Of a DNA stretch of 64,000 nucleotides, positions 40,325 through 49,190 are shown in pieces. The notes below the pieces were generated by a model. That model saw only the letters and a list, made by a program, of their open reading frames with translations, did no database searches and had not been told where the DNA came from. The position numbers and the translations under genes are program-made. The DNA comes from Acinetobacter bouvetii DSM 14964 = CIP 107468. Its GTDB lineage: Bacteria > Pseudomonadota > Gammaproteobacteria > Pseudomonadales > Moraxellaceae. The stretch spans positions 275,716 through 339,715 of the forward strand of contig NZ_KB849726.1 in assembly GCF_000368865.1 (NCBI RefSeq), given 5' to 3'. Numbering within the stretch: position 1 is the stretch's first letter; each line of letters starts with the position of its first letter.

Positions 40325-41482
40325 TCAAACAGAATCTTTTCCAAAGCGCTTTTTCAGCTTATTTACATAACGCTTAAACGGCCAAGTAAACTGCTTCACA
40401 AAACTATTGGGAATTTTATAGCCGACTGTGCCGTAAATACTCGCCAAATGATTCGGCATATATACGGACTTAAACACCACATCGTAAAGCGGTATAAAGG
40501 CAGCATAATTTTTATCAATCGCAGGCTTTTCTGAAGAATGATGCCAATGGTGAAATTCAGGTGTCGCAATAAGCCAGCGCAAATACGGAAAGCGAAAGCG
40601 CACATTCGAATGAATAAAAATGGCGTGAAAGGAAATAAACACCAAATAAGCAAACACCGCAGAGGTATGAAAGCCTAAAAGGAAAATAGGCAGAGTGGCT
40701 ATAAAGCGCGTCATAATCACTTCTACAATATGCAAACGCGAAGATGCCAGCCAGTCCATATGTTCACTAGAATGGTGAATGGCATGAAAACGCCACAGAA
40801 AATTCACCTCATGCATGGCGCGGTGCAGCCAATAAGTGGTGAAATCCACCACAATCAGCAGTTCTATAAACTGCAGCCAAATCGGCTGGGCCTGCACATA
40901 AGGCACAATCGGATTATGCGGTAAATGTGTGATCCAGTATTGAATAGGCATCACGGTTAAAAACGAAAACAGCTGAATTCCCACATGGCTGAACATAAAA
41001 TATTTCATGTCGGTCACCCAGCCCACACGCAACAGCTTTTGATCTTTATTCTTAGCGAAAAAGCCTTCTAGCGGTATAAACACCGTACCCAGAATAATGA
41101 GCGTAATTACAAAATAGTCAAAGCCTGCATAAAAGGGCAATGCAGGCAGAGCTGGCGCTTGAATTAAGCCGCAGCCTAAAACCACGGCAATTAAAGAAAA
41201 ACACAGCCCATAAAAACCATATCTGTTTTGCTTAATAATGGCGCTGTAGGCGCCAAAACCCGCACCAATGAAAATACCGGCCAACAGGCAGTAATAAAAT
41301 ACCTCATAGTGCCTGCTGTATAAAGGCCGAAGTTCTGGGGTAGTTAAAACACTGGGAAATAAAAAGCAGAGCGCTGCACAGATGCTGAGGAGTCCTAGGG
41401 ACATCGACATAAACGCGCTGACTTTCCCATGACCTGCGTTGAGCTCAAGATTTTCAAATTTGCTTCTAAGATGGTCGGTCAT
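40325..41482 (-). CDS. Sterol desaturase / fatty acid hydroxylase family protein
   Basis: A 385-residue membrane protein of the PF04116 group, with a diiron site formed by histidine clusters: HRAMHE (HxxxH), FHAIHHSSEHMDW (HxxHH) and FHHWHHSSEK. Several membrane helices are seen (about 23-45, 60-80, 88-110, 120-142, 170-190, 265-290). These enzymes hydroxylate or desaturate lipid chains using oxygen; the substrate here is unknown. The start was set at 41482 (MTDHLRSKFENLE); the frame extends back to 41677, with an alternative ATG near 41540. It is divergent from padR, which probably regulates it. Confidence 0.87.
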   Translation of the reverse strand: MTDHLRSKFENLELNAGHGKVSAFMSMSLGLLSICAALCFLFPSVLTTPELRPLYSRHYEVFYYCLLAGIFIGAGFGAYSAIIKQNRYGFYGLCFSLIAVVLGCGLIQAPALPALPFYAGFDYFVITLIILGTVFIPLEGFFAKNKDQKLLRVGWVTDMKYFMFSHVGIQLFSFLTVMPIQYWITHLPHNPIVPYVQAQPIWLQFIELLIVVDFTTYWLHRAMHEVNFLWRFHAIHHSSEHMDWLASSRLHIVEVIMTRFIATLPIFLLGFHTSAVFAYLVFISFHAIFIHSNVRFRFPYLRWLIATPEFHHWHHSSEKPAIDKNYAAFIPLYDVVFKSVYMPNHLASIYGTVGYKIPNSFVKQFTWPFKRYVNKLKKRFGKDSV

Positions 41483-41730
41483 TGTTTTTATTCTTTCTAT
41501 TGAGTTATTGGCTTTGTTATCAATACACTTTAAATGCATGCCTGAATTATATACAAAACTGACAGTTTTCGCAGCTTTGAAGCGATTTTTTCTTATGCCC
41601 ATCCATCTGCGCCTGATCATAAAGGATGCCAGTTTGCCGCTACGCATGCTTATTGCTGAGCGGTTTTCAGCATTCAATATTTTTAAAAGGAGGATGATTT
41701 TGTAATCAGTATTGCATCTTTAATCAGATA

Positions 41731-41778
41731 AAGATATTATTAAGATATATCTTAGTTGCAGTATGTTGTATCTTAACT
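41731..41778. promoter_or_regulatory. Likely PadR operator region
   Basis: Directly before padR there are related half-sites: AAGATATT at 41731, the palindrome AAGATATATCTT at 41743-41754, and GTATCTTA near 41767. PadR proteins usually repress their own gene, so this cluster is a good operator candidate. It lies between padR and the divergent sterol desaturase-family gene. Confidence 0.6.
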
Positions 41779-42309
41779 ATGTCTAAAGCCATTGATTCAG
41801 AACTTCTTGCTGGTTTAGAGCAAGCTTCAGCTCCGCGCAAACGCCTGTTTGAAGCCGGGCATATGAAACTGCTGGTGCTGCATCTGATCTCACAAGCGCC
41901 TAAGTTCAGTTACGACATTATCAAAGATGTCGGCGCAGTGGTCGGCGGCGGTTACAGCCCCAGTACTGGCACGATTTACCCAACCTTAAACTATTTAGAA
42001 GAACAGCAGTATATACACGCAGAACTCAACACAGATGAGCGCAAACAGTACAGCATTACTCAAATTGGCATGCAGCACCTCGAAGCAGAACATGCAACGG
42101 TAAAGAAAATTCTGTGCCGTTTTGATACCCGCAAGCAAATTCATAACAACGAACAATACGTCGACATCAAACGCGCGATGGAAAACCTGAAAGCCGCATT
42201 GCGCATCAAAATTCAGCACTGCGAACTGACACCAGAACAAGTGTTTGCCATTGCAGAAAAAATAGATCAGGCGGCAGTCGAAATCAGCCGTATGGAGGTG
42301 ACTCAATGA
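41779..42309 (+). CDS. PadR-family transcriptional regulator
   Basis: A 176-residue regulator with a winged helix-turn-helix domain at about 25-105 (LLVLHLISQAPKFSYDIIKDV, then SPSTGTIYPTLNYLEEQQYI), which is the PadR signature, and a helical C-terminal dimerisation region (about 110-176). It is first in an operon with a DUF3861 and a DUF2798 gene; its stop overlaps the next start by 4 bases. It probably binds the repeated half-sites just upstream and controls both directions of transcription. The inducer is unknown. Confidence 0.9.
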   Translation: MSKAIDSELLAGLEQASAPRKRLFEAGHMKLLVLHLISQAPKFSYDIIKDVGAVVGGGYSPSTGTIYPTLNYLEEQQYIHAELNTDERKQYSITQIGMQHLEAEHATVKKILCRFDTRKQIHNNEQYVDIKRAMENLKAALRIKIQHCELTPEQVFAIAEKIDQAAVEISRMEVTQ

Positions 42310-42647
42310 AACAGCATCAATATGAAGTGACGGTAAAACACATGGCTGATGCGCAAGGCAATCCATCTGCTTATACAGAAGCCTTGCAGTTCAATGCTTA
42401 TAACCATGATGACATTTTTAAAGTCTTAGAGCATCTCAGCAAGGCCAACATATTGGATGAAGAAAAGACCAAAGCTTTTGCTGTTGGACTGAAACTGTTT
42501 GGTGAAACTTTGCTGGAAAATAAAGACATTCCTTTGTTTAAAGAATTCATGCCGCATTTTTCGCAGTTTATGAAGGCATTGAAACAAACCGTTAAAACAC
42601 AAAATGCTCAACAGGCAGCATTAGAACAGGGTGAAAATCATGCATAA
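42306..42647 (+). CDS. DUF3861-family protein
   Basis: A 113-residue soluble protein beginning MKQHQYEVTVKHMADAQGNP, which fits the DUF3861 group: a short beta-rich start, then helices, including GLKLFGETLLENKDIPLFKEF. The function is unknown. It overlaps padR by four bases and the next gene by eight, so the three genes form one operon. Confidence 0.82.
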   Translation: MKQHQYEVTVKHMADAQGNPSAYTEALQFNAYNHDDIFKVLEHLSKANILDEEKTKAFAVGLKLFGETLLENKDIPLFKEFMPHFSQFMKALKQTVKTQNAQQAALEQGENHA

Positions 42648-42900
42648 TCTCCCAAAATTTCATCCCAAGCATATGACTTGGCTGATGCCCCTGATTCTGT
42701 CAGGCATCATGAGCGGCTCAATCTCATGCTTCAACATGCTCTTGAATAAGGGGTTGATTGATGGCTTTTTAGGTCTTTGGCTGCATGCGTGGAGCATGTC
42801 GTGGATGATGGCCTTTCCATTGATTCTGATTGTCTTGCCATTGGTGCGTAAATTGCTGATGCAGTTTGTGCAAATGCCGCCAGAGTCCTCTGCAAAATAG
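42640..42900 (+). CDS. DUF2798-family membrane protein
   Basis: An 86-residue protein with two transmembrane helices (about 14-35 and 47-70), beginning MHNLPKFHPKHMTWLMPLIL and containing the family run HAWSMSWMMAFPLILIVLP. DUF2798 proteins are small inner-membrane proteins of unknown role. The ATG at 42640 has an AGGGTGA site; GTG 42631 is a possible longer start. It is the last gene of the padR operon. Confidence 0.85.
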   Translation: MHNLPKFHPKHMTWLMPLILSGIMSGSISCFNMLLNKGLIDGFLGLWLHAWSMSWMMAFPLILIVLPLVRKLLMQFVQMPPESSAK

Positions 42901-42906
42901 TTTGAA

Positions 42907-43254
42907 CTAGCGAACAGCGTGTTCTTGGATCACATGCTCAACCATGGCCTGAAGTTCAGTCAGTGTTTTCACGCCAGCAATACGTTTTATAACTTGCCCG
43001 CGGTAAAAAATTAATGTTGAAGGCAATCCGTAGACGTTATAGCGCAAAGTCAAAATGGGTGATTGATCGACATTTACTTTGCCAAATTTAACATTGTTAC
43101 GCTGTGCTGATATTTGCGTCGCGCATTGCTCGAATACAGGAAAATTCTGTATGCAAGGCGCGCACCAGTCCGCATAGAAACGAATGACGGCAACACCATC
43201 AAACCATTCAAATTCACTGTAATTGTCTTCGCTGTATGCGATAACTGCAGACAT
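42907..43254 (-). CDS. Thioredoxin-family protein
   Basis: A 115-residue thioredoxin fold with the active site ADWCAPCIQNFPVFEQ, and the cis-proline loop YGLPSTLIFY. No signal peptide, so it is cytoplasmic and probably reduces disulfides. The start ATG at 43254 has a strong AAGGAG site. It converges with the DUF2798 gene with a six-base gap. It differs from canonical TrxA in the first 20 residues (MSAVIAYSEDNYSEFEWFDG), so it is a paralogue. Confidence 0.9.
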   Translation of the reverse strand: MSAVIAYSEDNYSEFEWFDGVAVIRFYADWCAPCIQNFPVFEQCATQISAQRNNVKFGKVNVDQSPILTLRYNVYGLPSTLIFYRGQVIKRIAGVKTLTELQAMVEHVIQEHAVR

Positions 43255-43331
43255 TGCTATCTCCTTATGCCGTAAAGTTGAGACGGCATAAATCGCTATT
43301 CTGCATCCAGAAGAACGATTATAAGCTAAGT

Positions 43332-43787
43332 TTAATTTTTTGGCGTAGAGTGTTTTGACCATGCCATACGGTATTCGAGATGTCCCGTATGTTCATCCGT
43401 GCTTTCACCGGTTATGCAAAACCCATGAGATTGATAGAAGTGCACAGCAGATTGATTTTCCGAATAAACGTCTAAGTAAAGGGCATCGCATTGCTGCTGC
43501 AGCGCGTGCAGCAACCGAGTGCCTAAGCCGCGGCCTTGCGCATGCGGCGCAATGAACAACGCGGCGAGGTAAGAGACATCCCGCAGCAAAGAGGCAAAAC
43601 CGAGAACTGCAGCATGGTCTTCAATAATAAAATTTTCAGCCAAGGGCAGGTAGGTCTGCTGCATGGAAACGAGCTGACTTTGCCAATAGTCTGCTGGAAT
43701 AAAATCATGCGCCAGCAGGGAGGAATCCAGCCAAATTTGCAGCATAGCGGGGATATCTTGAGCTTGCGCAGGTCGTATGACTGTCAT
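43332..43787 (-). CDS. GNAT N-acetyltransferase, YiaC-like
   Basis: A 151-residue GNAT protein with the acetyl-CoA motif APHAQGRGLGTRLLHAL and the C-terminal YQSHGFCITGE. The beginning MTVIRPAQAQDIPAMLQIWLDSSLLAHDFI and the ending resemble E. coli YiaC, a protein lysine acetyltransferase, from memory. The frame is open up to 43850 with an earlier ATG; the start at 43787 matches the family N-terminus. The substrate is unproven. Confidence 0.85.
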   Translation of the reverse strand: MTVIRPAQAQDIPAMLQIWLDSSLLAHDFIPADYWQSQLVSMQQTYLPLAENFIIEDHAAVLGFASLLRDVSYLAALFIAPHAQGRGLGTRLLHALQQQCDALYLDVYSENQSAVHFYQSHGFCITGESTDEHTGHLEYRMAWSKHSTPKN

Positions 43788-43918
43788 TTTTAGCGCTGTA
43801 TCATCTGAATGAATAGTATGGGGATTATACATAAGTTCAGAGTGATTCATTCTGCTCGGTTTATATGTTCAAATAGGCCCTGGATAGATGAATAGTCAAG
43901 AATTGAAAAGGAAATAAG

Positions 43919-44911
43919 ATGTCACAGGAAACCATGCAGCAAGTCATTATTACAGAGCCGGGCGGTGTCGATAAACTCGCTTATGAAACGGTAGCCGTAC
44001 CTGCCGCAAAAGCAGATGAAGTCTTGGTCAAAGTGCATGCCTTTGGCATTAACCGTCCAGACATTTTGCAGCGTCAGGGTTTGTATCCAATGCCTAAAGG
44101 GGTAACGCCGGTGCCGGGCTTGGAAGTGGCGGGTGAAGTGGTTGCTGTCGGTGAAGATGTTACTTTATTTAAAGCCGGCGATAAAGTCTGCGGTTTAACC
44201 AATGGCGGCGGTTATGCAGAATATTGTGTGGTGCCTGAAAGCCAAACCATCAGCATTCCTGAAAATGTCAGTTTTGCACAAGCAGCCGCTATTCCGGAAA
44301 CCTTCTTTACGGTCTGGGCGAATGTGTTCCAAATGGCGCATGCCAAAGCAGGTGAGACTGTATTGGTGCACGGCGGCGCCAGCGGCATTGGCACGACAGC
44401 GCTGATGCTGTGCAAATCATTGGGTCTTAAAACTTTTGCAACGGTCGGTTCGGATGAAAAAGCCGCAGCGATTTCAGACCTAACCACAGCTATTAATTAT
44501 AAGACACAAGATTTTGAACACGTGATTAATGAGGCGACCAGTGATGGCGGTGTAGACGTGGTGCTGGATATGGTGGGCGCGCCGTATTTAGAAAAGAATC
44601 TGAATTTACTGCGCCGTGATGGCCGCTTGGTGTATATCGCGTTCTTAGGCGGCGCAAAAGCCAAAGAGGTGAAGCTCGGTCAAATTATGATGAAGCGCCT
44701 CACGATCACAGGTTCAACCATGCGCGCGCGCAGTACTGCAGAAAAAGCCGAAATTGCGCAAGGCTTGCAATCGCATGTTGTACCGTTATGGGCAAAAGGT
44801 GAATGTTTGCCAATGATCTATAAAACCTTCAACTTTGACCAAATTCAAGATGCGCATGCAAGCCTGGATACAGGAGAGCATGTGGGGAAAGTTGTGGTAA
44901 CAATCTTGTAA
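43919..44911 (+). CDS. NAD(P)H quinone oxidoreductase, MDR superfamily
   Basis: A 330-residue medium-chain dehydrogenase/reductase of the zinc-free quinone oxidoreductase branch (PIG3/QorA-like). It has the N-terminal GroES-like fold (VHAFGINRPDILQRQGLYP) and the NADPH motif VHGGASGIGTTALMLCKSLG. Zinc ligands are absent, which fits the quinone reductase type. The reaction is probably NADPH-dependent reduction of quinones or enones. A GGAAATAAG site precedes the ATG. A terminator follows. Confidence 0.9.
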   Translation: MSQETMQQVIITEPGGVDKLAYETVAVPAAKADEVLVKVHAFGINRPDILQRQGLYPMPKGVTPVPGLEVAGEVVAVGEDVTLFKAGDKVCGLTNGGGYAEYCVVPESQTISIPENVSFAQAAAIPETFFTVWANVFQMAHAKAGETVLVHGGASGIGTTALMLCKSLGLKTFATVGSDEKAAAISDLTTAINYKTQDFEHVINEATSDGGVDVVLDMVGAPYLEKNLNLLRRDGRLVYIAFLGGAKAKEVKLGQIMMKRLTITGSTMRARSTAEKAEIAQGLQSHVVPLWAKGECLPMIYKTFNFDQIQDAHASLDTGEHVGKVVVTIL

Positions 44912-44930
44912 TATTTCTATTATATAGAAA

Positions 44931-44960
44931 GCAGAGCCGACATCATGTCGGCTTTTCTTT
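44931..44960 (+). terminator. Intrinsic terminator after the quinone oxidoreductase
   Basis: AGCCGACAT C ATGTCGGCT inverted repeat followed by TTTTCTTTT. Confidence 0.8.
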
Positions 44961-45145
44961 TGTCTAAATTTGTCCAAAAAATAAAAATAATGTACTGAAA
45001 AAATGAAAATAATTTAACAAAGATTAAAAAAGTGACAACTGTTCGACACAACCTGTCAAAAACGAGGTGTACATTTGGAGCTGAATTTAAACCTGACAAA
45101 TTTACGTGGTTTTAAATGAAAAATAAAACAGAAAAGAGGGTTGTC

Positions 45146-45343
45146 ATGAAAATTTTATCGACATCATATACACCTGCGCATGGTTTCCGTGCGCTCAAAC
45201 GCTTGCATAAGGCAGTTATTTATAATTACATTTTGCGTGATGATTTACATAAAATGTATAAAGCTTTAATTCATTTGGAGCGCTATATTGAACGTTTAGC
45301 GCATCAGAAAACTGCCCTAAAGAAGAAATCAAAAAAACAGTGA
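45146..45343 (+). CDS. Small basic hypothetical protein
   Basis: A 65-residue, strongly basic protein (MKILSTSYTPAHGFRALKRL...), ending in a lysine-rich tail (KKKSKKQ). No membrane helix or known motif. AGAGGG precedes the chosen ATG; an upstream ATG at 45116 would add ten residues. I do not recognise it; the helical HKMYKALIHLERYIERLAHQ segment could form a coiled coil or bind nucleic acid. Confidence 0.55.
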   Translation: MKILSTSYTPAHGFRALKRLHKAVIYNYILRDDLHKMYKALIHLERYIERLAHQKTALKKKSKKQ

Positions 45344-45489
45344 CTGCTTTTTTAATAAAACATGACATCGCTTGAAAGCTGAACAGTTATTTTTTTACTT
45401 AATATTTTTCAGTTGCTTATATTGAATGTAATGCTTAGGTATTCAACTATAAATAAAAGGCACAGCATTGATTGTGCAGCGAGGGCAAT

Positions 45490-46392
45490 ATGAAGCGTAA
45501 AGCTTCAACACATGAACGCCTTGCGGAGCGTTTAGCGAATATTTTGACTAAATTAAATACTGGATATCAATTGGGAGTGGCAGAACTGGCACATGAATTT
45601 CAGGTCAGCACGCGGACGGTAGAGCGGGACTTTGATCGCCTCAATACCTATTTGCCGCTGCTTCAAGATGAAAGCAGCAAAAAGTACTTTTTGGATCCCG
45701 TGTATCTGGGGCGTTTTAAGCTGCAGGATATTCAAAACTTTGCCCAGCTCTCTGGAATCAGTGAGCTTTATCCATCTTTGGATATGTCCTTTTTGCGTGG
45801 ACTGCTGGACGAGCGCGCCAGCCAGGTTTTTTCTGCCAAAGGCTATTATTTTGAAAATGCAGGGCAATTTGCTGCCCATTTTCAGGTGCTTGCAGAGGCC
45901 ATCCATCAACGTAAGCATATCAGTTTTATTTACAATTCCATCTTAAGGCTTGTGCAGCCATACCGCTTAATTCACTATCAGGGAAATTGGTATTTGGCTG
46001 CCTCATGTGATGGGGAGCTCCGCGCTTATCGTTTAAGTAAAATTGATCAGGTTACACAGCATTAGGCCATGCAGTTTGCACATGATCCTGAAATTTTAAT
46101 GCAGCTTGAGGAAGATGAAGGGATCTGGTTTGGAAAGCATAAACAAGAAGTGCTGGTGTCTGTCCGGCCTGAAGTAGCCTTGTATTTTAAGCAGCGGCAT
46201 TTATTTCCAGAACAGAGTATTGAACAAGAAGATGCCGCAGGCACTTTACTGATTCGTTGCCAAATCCGGCATGAGATGCAGCTTTTACCGCTGGTTCGGT
46301 TTTGGATTCCTTATATTAAAATCATTCAGCCGGCGCATTTTCAACAAAAAATGGAACAGGATTTACAGCAGTATTTGTTGCCAGTGGTTTGA
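45490..46392 (+). pseudogene. WYL-domain transcriptional regulator interrupted by an in-frame TAG
   Basis: The first part (191 residues, 45490-46065) has an HTH domain (MKRKASTHERLAERLANILT, then ELAHEFQVSTRTVERDFDRL) and the start of a WYL domain (ISFIYNSILRLVQPYRLIHYQGNWYLAASCDGELRAYRLSKI, in pieces). It ends at an amber TAG at 46063-46065. The frame continues without shift at 46066, with 108 more residues (MQFAHDPEILMQ ... WIPYIKIIQPAHFQ) that complete the usual C-terminal WCX part. So one point change appears to split a normal regulator of about 300 residues. It may be a recent pseudogene, a readthrough site or a sequence error. The ATG at 45490 follows GAGGGC. Confidence 0.8.
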
Positions 46393-46412
46393 TTTAAATC
46401 AATTTTATTTTT

Positions 46413-46441
46413 ATAAAGAGGGCCATGCGCTCTCTTTTTAT
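46413..46441 (+). terminator. Probable terminator after the WYL regulator
   Basis: AAAGAG GGCCATGCG CTCTTT-type stem followed by a T-run, 20 or so bases after the end of the reading frame. Confidence 0.65.
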
Positions 46442-46477
46442 TTTAGGTTTAATTGTAGAGCATGGAATTCTAGGCAT

Positions 46478-46503
46478 AAAAAAACCAGCCTAAGCTGGAA
46501 ATT
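46478..46503 (-). terminator. Terminator downstream of the tRNA pair
   Basis: On the minus strand CCAGC TTAG GCTGG is followed by a run of T residues; it lies just past the tRNA-Leu 3' end. Confidence 0.8.
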
Positions 46504-46532
46504 TTATTGCACCATTTTAAGAAGTATTAAAA

Positions 46533-46619
46533 TGGTGCCCGAGGCCAGACTCGAACTGGCACGCTTTGTGGGCGGGGGATTTTAAATCCCCTGTGTCTAC
46601 CGATTTCACCACTCGGGCA
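46533..46619 (-). tRNA. tRNA-Leu (anticodon UAA)
   Basis: On the minus strand it starts TGCCCGAGTGG and ends CTCGGGCACCA, so the acceptor stem pairs and CCA is encoded. The anticodon loop is in GGATTTAAAATCC, giving anticodon TAA. A long variable arm is present, as expected for tRNA-Leu. The T arm has GTTCGAGTC. Confidence 0.95.
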
Positions 46620-46632
46620 TTTTTAACAAGAT

Positions 46633-46706
46633 TGGAGGCGGAGGTCGGAATCGAACCGGCGTACACGGAGTTGCAGTCCGCTGCATGACCACTCTGCCAC
46701 CCCGCC
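46633..46706 (-). tRNA. tRNA-Cys (anticodon GCA)
   Basis: On the minus strand it starts GGCGGGGTGGCAGAGTGG and ends CCTCCGCCTCCA with encoded CCA. The anticodon loop CTGCAAC in GGACTGCAACTCC gives GCA. It lies upstream of tRNA-Leu with 13 bases between, so the two are probably co-transcribed. Confidence 0.95.
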
Positions 46707-46858
46707 ACGTCTTGTTGATGCGTATATTATCAAGCTCTGAAAAAAAAACAATAGTGGATTCATTCGTATGCGCATAAAAACAGCATATAGCGGAAAATAT
46801 TTAAAATAATCATGTATTATGTGCAAAATTGATTCATATCAACACTTGGAGATGTGCC

Positions 46859-47707
46859 GTGGCATTAGTTTTAGATGGTCGTGCATTGGCAAAACAAATT
46901 GAAGCTGATTTGTTGACTCGCGTAGAAGCGTTAAAAGCAAAATCAGGACGTACCCCAATTCTTGCGACTATTTTGGTCGGAGATGATGGTGCATCTGCAA
47001 CTTATGTTCGTATGAAAGGCAACGCTTGCCGCCGTGTTGGTATGGATTCTTTAAAAGTTGAATTGGGTAAAGACACCACCACTGAACAATTGCTGGCTGA
47101 AATTGAAAAATTGAATGCCAATCCAGACGTGCACGGTATTTTGCTGCAGCATCCGGTCCCTGCTCAAATTGATGAGCGCGCTTGTTTTGATGCGATTTCT
47201 TTAGCAAAAGACGTAGACGGCGTTACTTGCCTTGGCTTTGGCCGTATGGCGATGGGTGAAGCTGCCTATGGTTCTGCGACACCTGCAGGCATCATGACCA
47301 TTCTGAAAGAAAACAATATCGAAATTGCAGGCAAGCATGCGGTAGTTGTTGGCCGTTCAGCTATTTTGGGCAAGCCAATGGCGGCTATGCTGCTTGAAGC
47401 AAATGCGACCGTGACCATTTGCCACTCGCGTACGCAAGATTTAGCAAGCTTTGTGAAGCAAGCAGACATTATTGTGGGTGCGGTCGGTAAAGCGGAATTG
47501 ATTCAAAAAGATTGGATCAAGCAAGGCGCAGTAGTGGTTGATGCCGGTTTCCATCCGCGTGATGGCGGCGGTGTGGGCGATATTCAATTGGCAGGCATTG
47601 AAGAAGTTGCTTCAGCCTATACGCCAGTTCCAGGCGGCGTAGGTCCAATGACCATTACCACGCTGATTCGTCAAACGGTTGAAGCTGCTGAGAAAGCTTT
47701 GGGTTAA
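46859..47707 (+). CDS. folD: Methylenetetrahydrofolate dehydrogenase/cyclohydrolase
   Basis: A bifunctional enzyme of one-carbon metabolism: it oxidises 5,10-methylene-THF to methenyl-THF and hydrolyses it to 10-formyl-THF, using NADP+. The 282 residues include the catalytic lysine region [36 protein letters not shown]-type [11 protein letters not shown], the cofactor motif [18 protein letters not shown], and the ending [14 protein letters not shown]. The start is a GTG at 46859 with a TTGGAGA site, giving [15 protein letters not shown]; earlier in-frame codons are not family-like. Confidence 0.96.
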   Translation: MALVLDGRALAKQIEADLLTRVEALKAKSGRTPILATILVGDDGASATYVRMKGNACRRVGMDSLKVELGKDTTTEQLLAEIEKLNANPDVHGILLQHPVPAQIDERACFDAISLAKDVDGVTCLGFGRMAMGEAAYGSATPAGIMTILKENNIEIAGKHAVVVGRSAILGKPMAAMLLEANATVTICHSRTQDLASFVKQADIIVGAVGKAELIQKDWIKQGAVVVDAGFHPRDGGGVGDIQLAGIEEVASAYTPVPGGVGPMTITTLIRQTVEAAEKALG

Positions 47708-47722
47708 TTTCATTGGGATGTT

Positions 47723-47808
47723 CCTTCTCCCTCAGGGAGAAGGCTAGGATGAGGGTGCTTTTTTATAAATAATCCTCTCCCTAACCCTCTCCTTTAAAAA
47801 GGAGAGGG
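47723..47808. repeat. Palindromic extragenic repeat after folD
   Basis: Two perfect hairpins: CCTTCTCCCT/AGGGAGAAGG (47723-47743) and CCCTCTCCTTT/AAAGGAGAGGG (47785-47808), with a TCCTCTCCCTAA linker. It is a member of the CCCTCTCC class of dispersed intergenic repeats; the element inside cysDN is a relative. It may also serve as the folD transcript end. Confidence 0.7.
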
Positions 47809-47874
47809 AACTTCCAATCTTAATTTAGGCTTTTATGACACTAAAATTCTGCATATTCGAAAAATAAAATTCCA

Positions 47875-48543
47875 ATGAGCTGTACTTTTCAATTCCCTAA
47901 AGCGCCTGAACATCTTCTCAAAGCCTTGCATGATGTGATTCCACACTGTGAATTGCATGCACAGCAATTGCCTGAAACCCCGATTTCTTTGTGGCTAATT
48001 CCGCCGGTATTCCCAACCGATAAACTGGATGATGAGGTCATTCGCCGCATCTGGAATGATACGCCGTATTGGATCTTCTGCTGGGCGTCAGGCCTTGCGA
48101 TGGCGCAGTGGCTGCTGGCAGAGCCGCATCATGTCAAAGATAAAGTCGTGCTGGATTTTGGCGCTGGTTCAGGCGTGGTGGCTATTGCGGCGAAAATGGC
48201 AGGGGCAAAACGGGTGATCTGCTGCGACATTGATCAAGTCAGTTTGGATGCCTGCCGCGCCAATGCGGATCTGAATGATGTAAAGCTGGAATATCTGGAT
48301 GATCTGTATAAAGCTGAGCAAGTCGATATTTTACTGGCGGCAGATGTGCTGTATGACCAATGCAACCGATTTTTCTTGGATGAGTTTTTAAAGTTTGCGC
48401 CAGAAGTTTGGGTGGCAGACAGCCGGGTGAAAAATTTCAGCCATCCCAAGTATGAAAAGCTGGATGAGCGCAGCGCAACAACCTGGCCCGATTTAGATGA
48501 GTCGCCAGAATTCCGTAATGTGAGTTTTTATAAAACATTATAA
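47875..48543 (+). CDS. Class I SAM-dependent methyltransferase, possible protein lysine methyltransferase
   Basis: A 222-residue Rossmann methyltransferase with the SAM motif VVLDFGAGSGVVAIAAKMAG, the acidic loop VICCDIDQVSLDACRAN, and motif IV-type ILLAADVLYDQCNRF. The latter, with a DVLYD pattern, is seen in ETFB-lysine/PrmA-like and METTL-type methyltransferases. The target is unknown. It ends just before a shared terminator and lies 167 bases after folD. Confidence 0.82.
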   Translation: MSCTFQFPKAPEHLLKALHDVIPHCELHAQQLPETPISLWLIPPVFPTDKLDDEVIRRIWNDTPYWIFCWASGLAMAQWLLAEPHHVKDKVVLDFGAGSGVVAIAAKMAGAKRVICCDIDQVSLDACRANADLNDVKLEYLDDLYKAEQVDILLAADVLYDQCNRFFLDEFLKFAPEVWVADSRVKNFSHPKYEKLDERSATTWPDLDESPEFRNVSFYKTL

Positions 48544-48555
48544 AAATTGAATAAA

Positions 48556-48585
48556 ATAAGACGCTTCGAGCGTCTTATTTTTTGC
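48556..48585. terminator. Bidirectional terminator
   Basis: AATAAGACGCT TCG AGCGTCTTATT perfect stem followed by TTTTT, with an A-rich left flank. It lies 13 bases after the methyltransferase stop and 63 bases past the end of the minus-strand lipoprotein. Confidence 0.88.
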
Positions 48586-48647
48586 ATAAAAATTTGCCTA
48601 TTTAGAACATTGCTCTATGTTAAGCATGTTGATGCGCAGCAGGCTGA

Positions 48648-49079
48648 TTAAGAGCAGGTGTAGCGAACCACACGCAACGTCGCAGGGCGGGCATCCAAAG
48701 CTTGCTGAGCGCCTAAATTATCGGAGTTGCGCAGGTCGGGCGTGTTGGATAAGCCAAAACTGGCGCGGCTATTGCCAATTTGACGGCCAAATTGTTCTGT
48801 TTGGGCGGCGGCTGGGTTCGCAATTTCATTAATGCTCAAGATGTTAAGCTTAAAGGTTTTATTGATTCCCAGTACTTTTTGGCAGGCGCGCTGTAATTTG
48901 TTGGCATCCAGCTGCTGGTTTTGACGGCCAGCCAAAGTGTAGGCCAAAGTGGCGGAATCTGCAGTTTGGCTTTCAATTTGATAGCCTGACTGCCCGTTAT
49001 ACGCGCGTGGAGCGCTCTGGCATGCAGTTAAAGTGATTGCCGTCAAACCTAAAGCTAAAGTCTTATATATGATTTTCAT
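48648..49079 (-). CDS. Hypothetical lipoprotein
   Basis: A 143-residue protein with a lipoprotein signal: MKIIYKTLALGLTAITLTACQS, lipobox LTAC. The mature part has no known motif; it has two later cysteines (QRACQKVL and the C-terminal YTCS), which may pair. The ATG at 49079 has an AGGCAG-type site; 49085 is an alternative. It converges with the methyltransferase gene. I do not recognise the family. Confidence 0.75.
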   Translation of the reverse strand: MKIIYKTLALGLTAITLTACQSAPRAYNGQSGYQIESQTADSATLAYTLAGRQNQQLDANKLQRACQKVLGINKTFKLNILSINEIANPAAAQTEQFGRQIGNSRASFGLSNTPDLRNSDNLGAQQALDARPATLRVVRYTCS

Positions 49080-49190
49080 GTGCATCTGCCTATGTTGTTA
49101 TCTTTTTAGTATGCCATAAGCCCGCTGTTTTCTCGATGTGGAATTTGCTGGATTTTTCAACCGCTGGGCAGTTGCTGACAGCATAAAAAA

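Noticed and set aside
40274-40534. 86-residue plus-strand open frame at the end of the sterol desaturase-family gene
   Set aside because: Most of it is antisense to the desaturase coding sequence; only its first few codons lie in free DNA.
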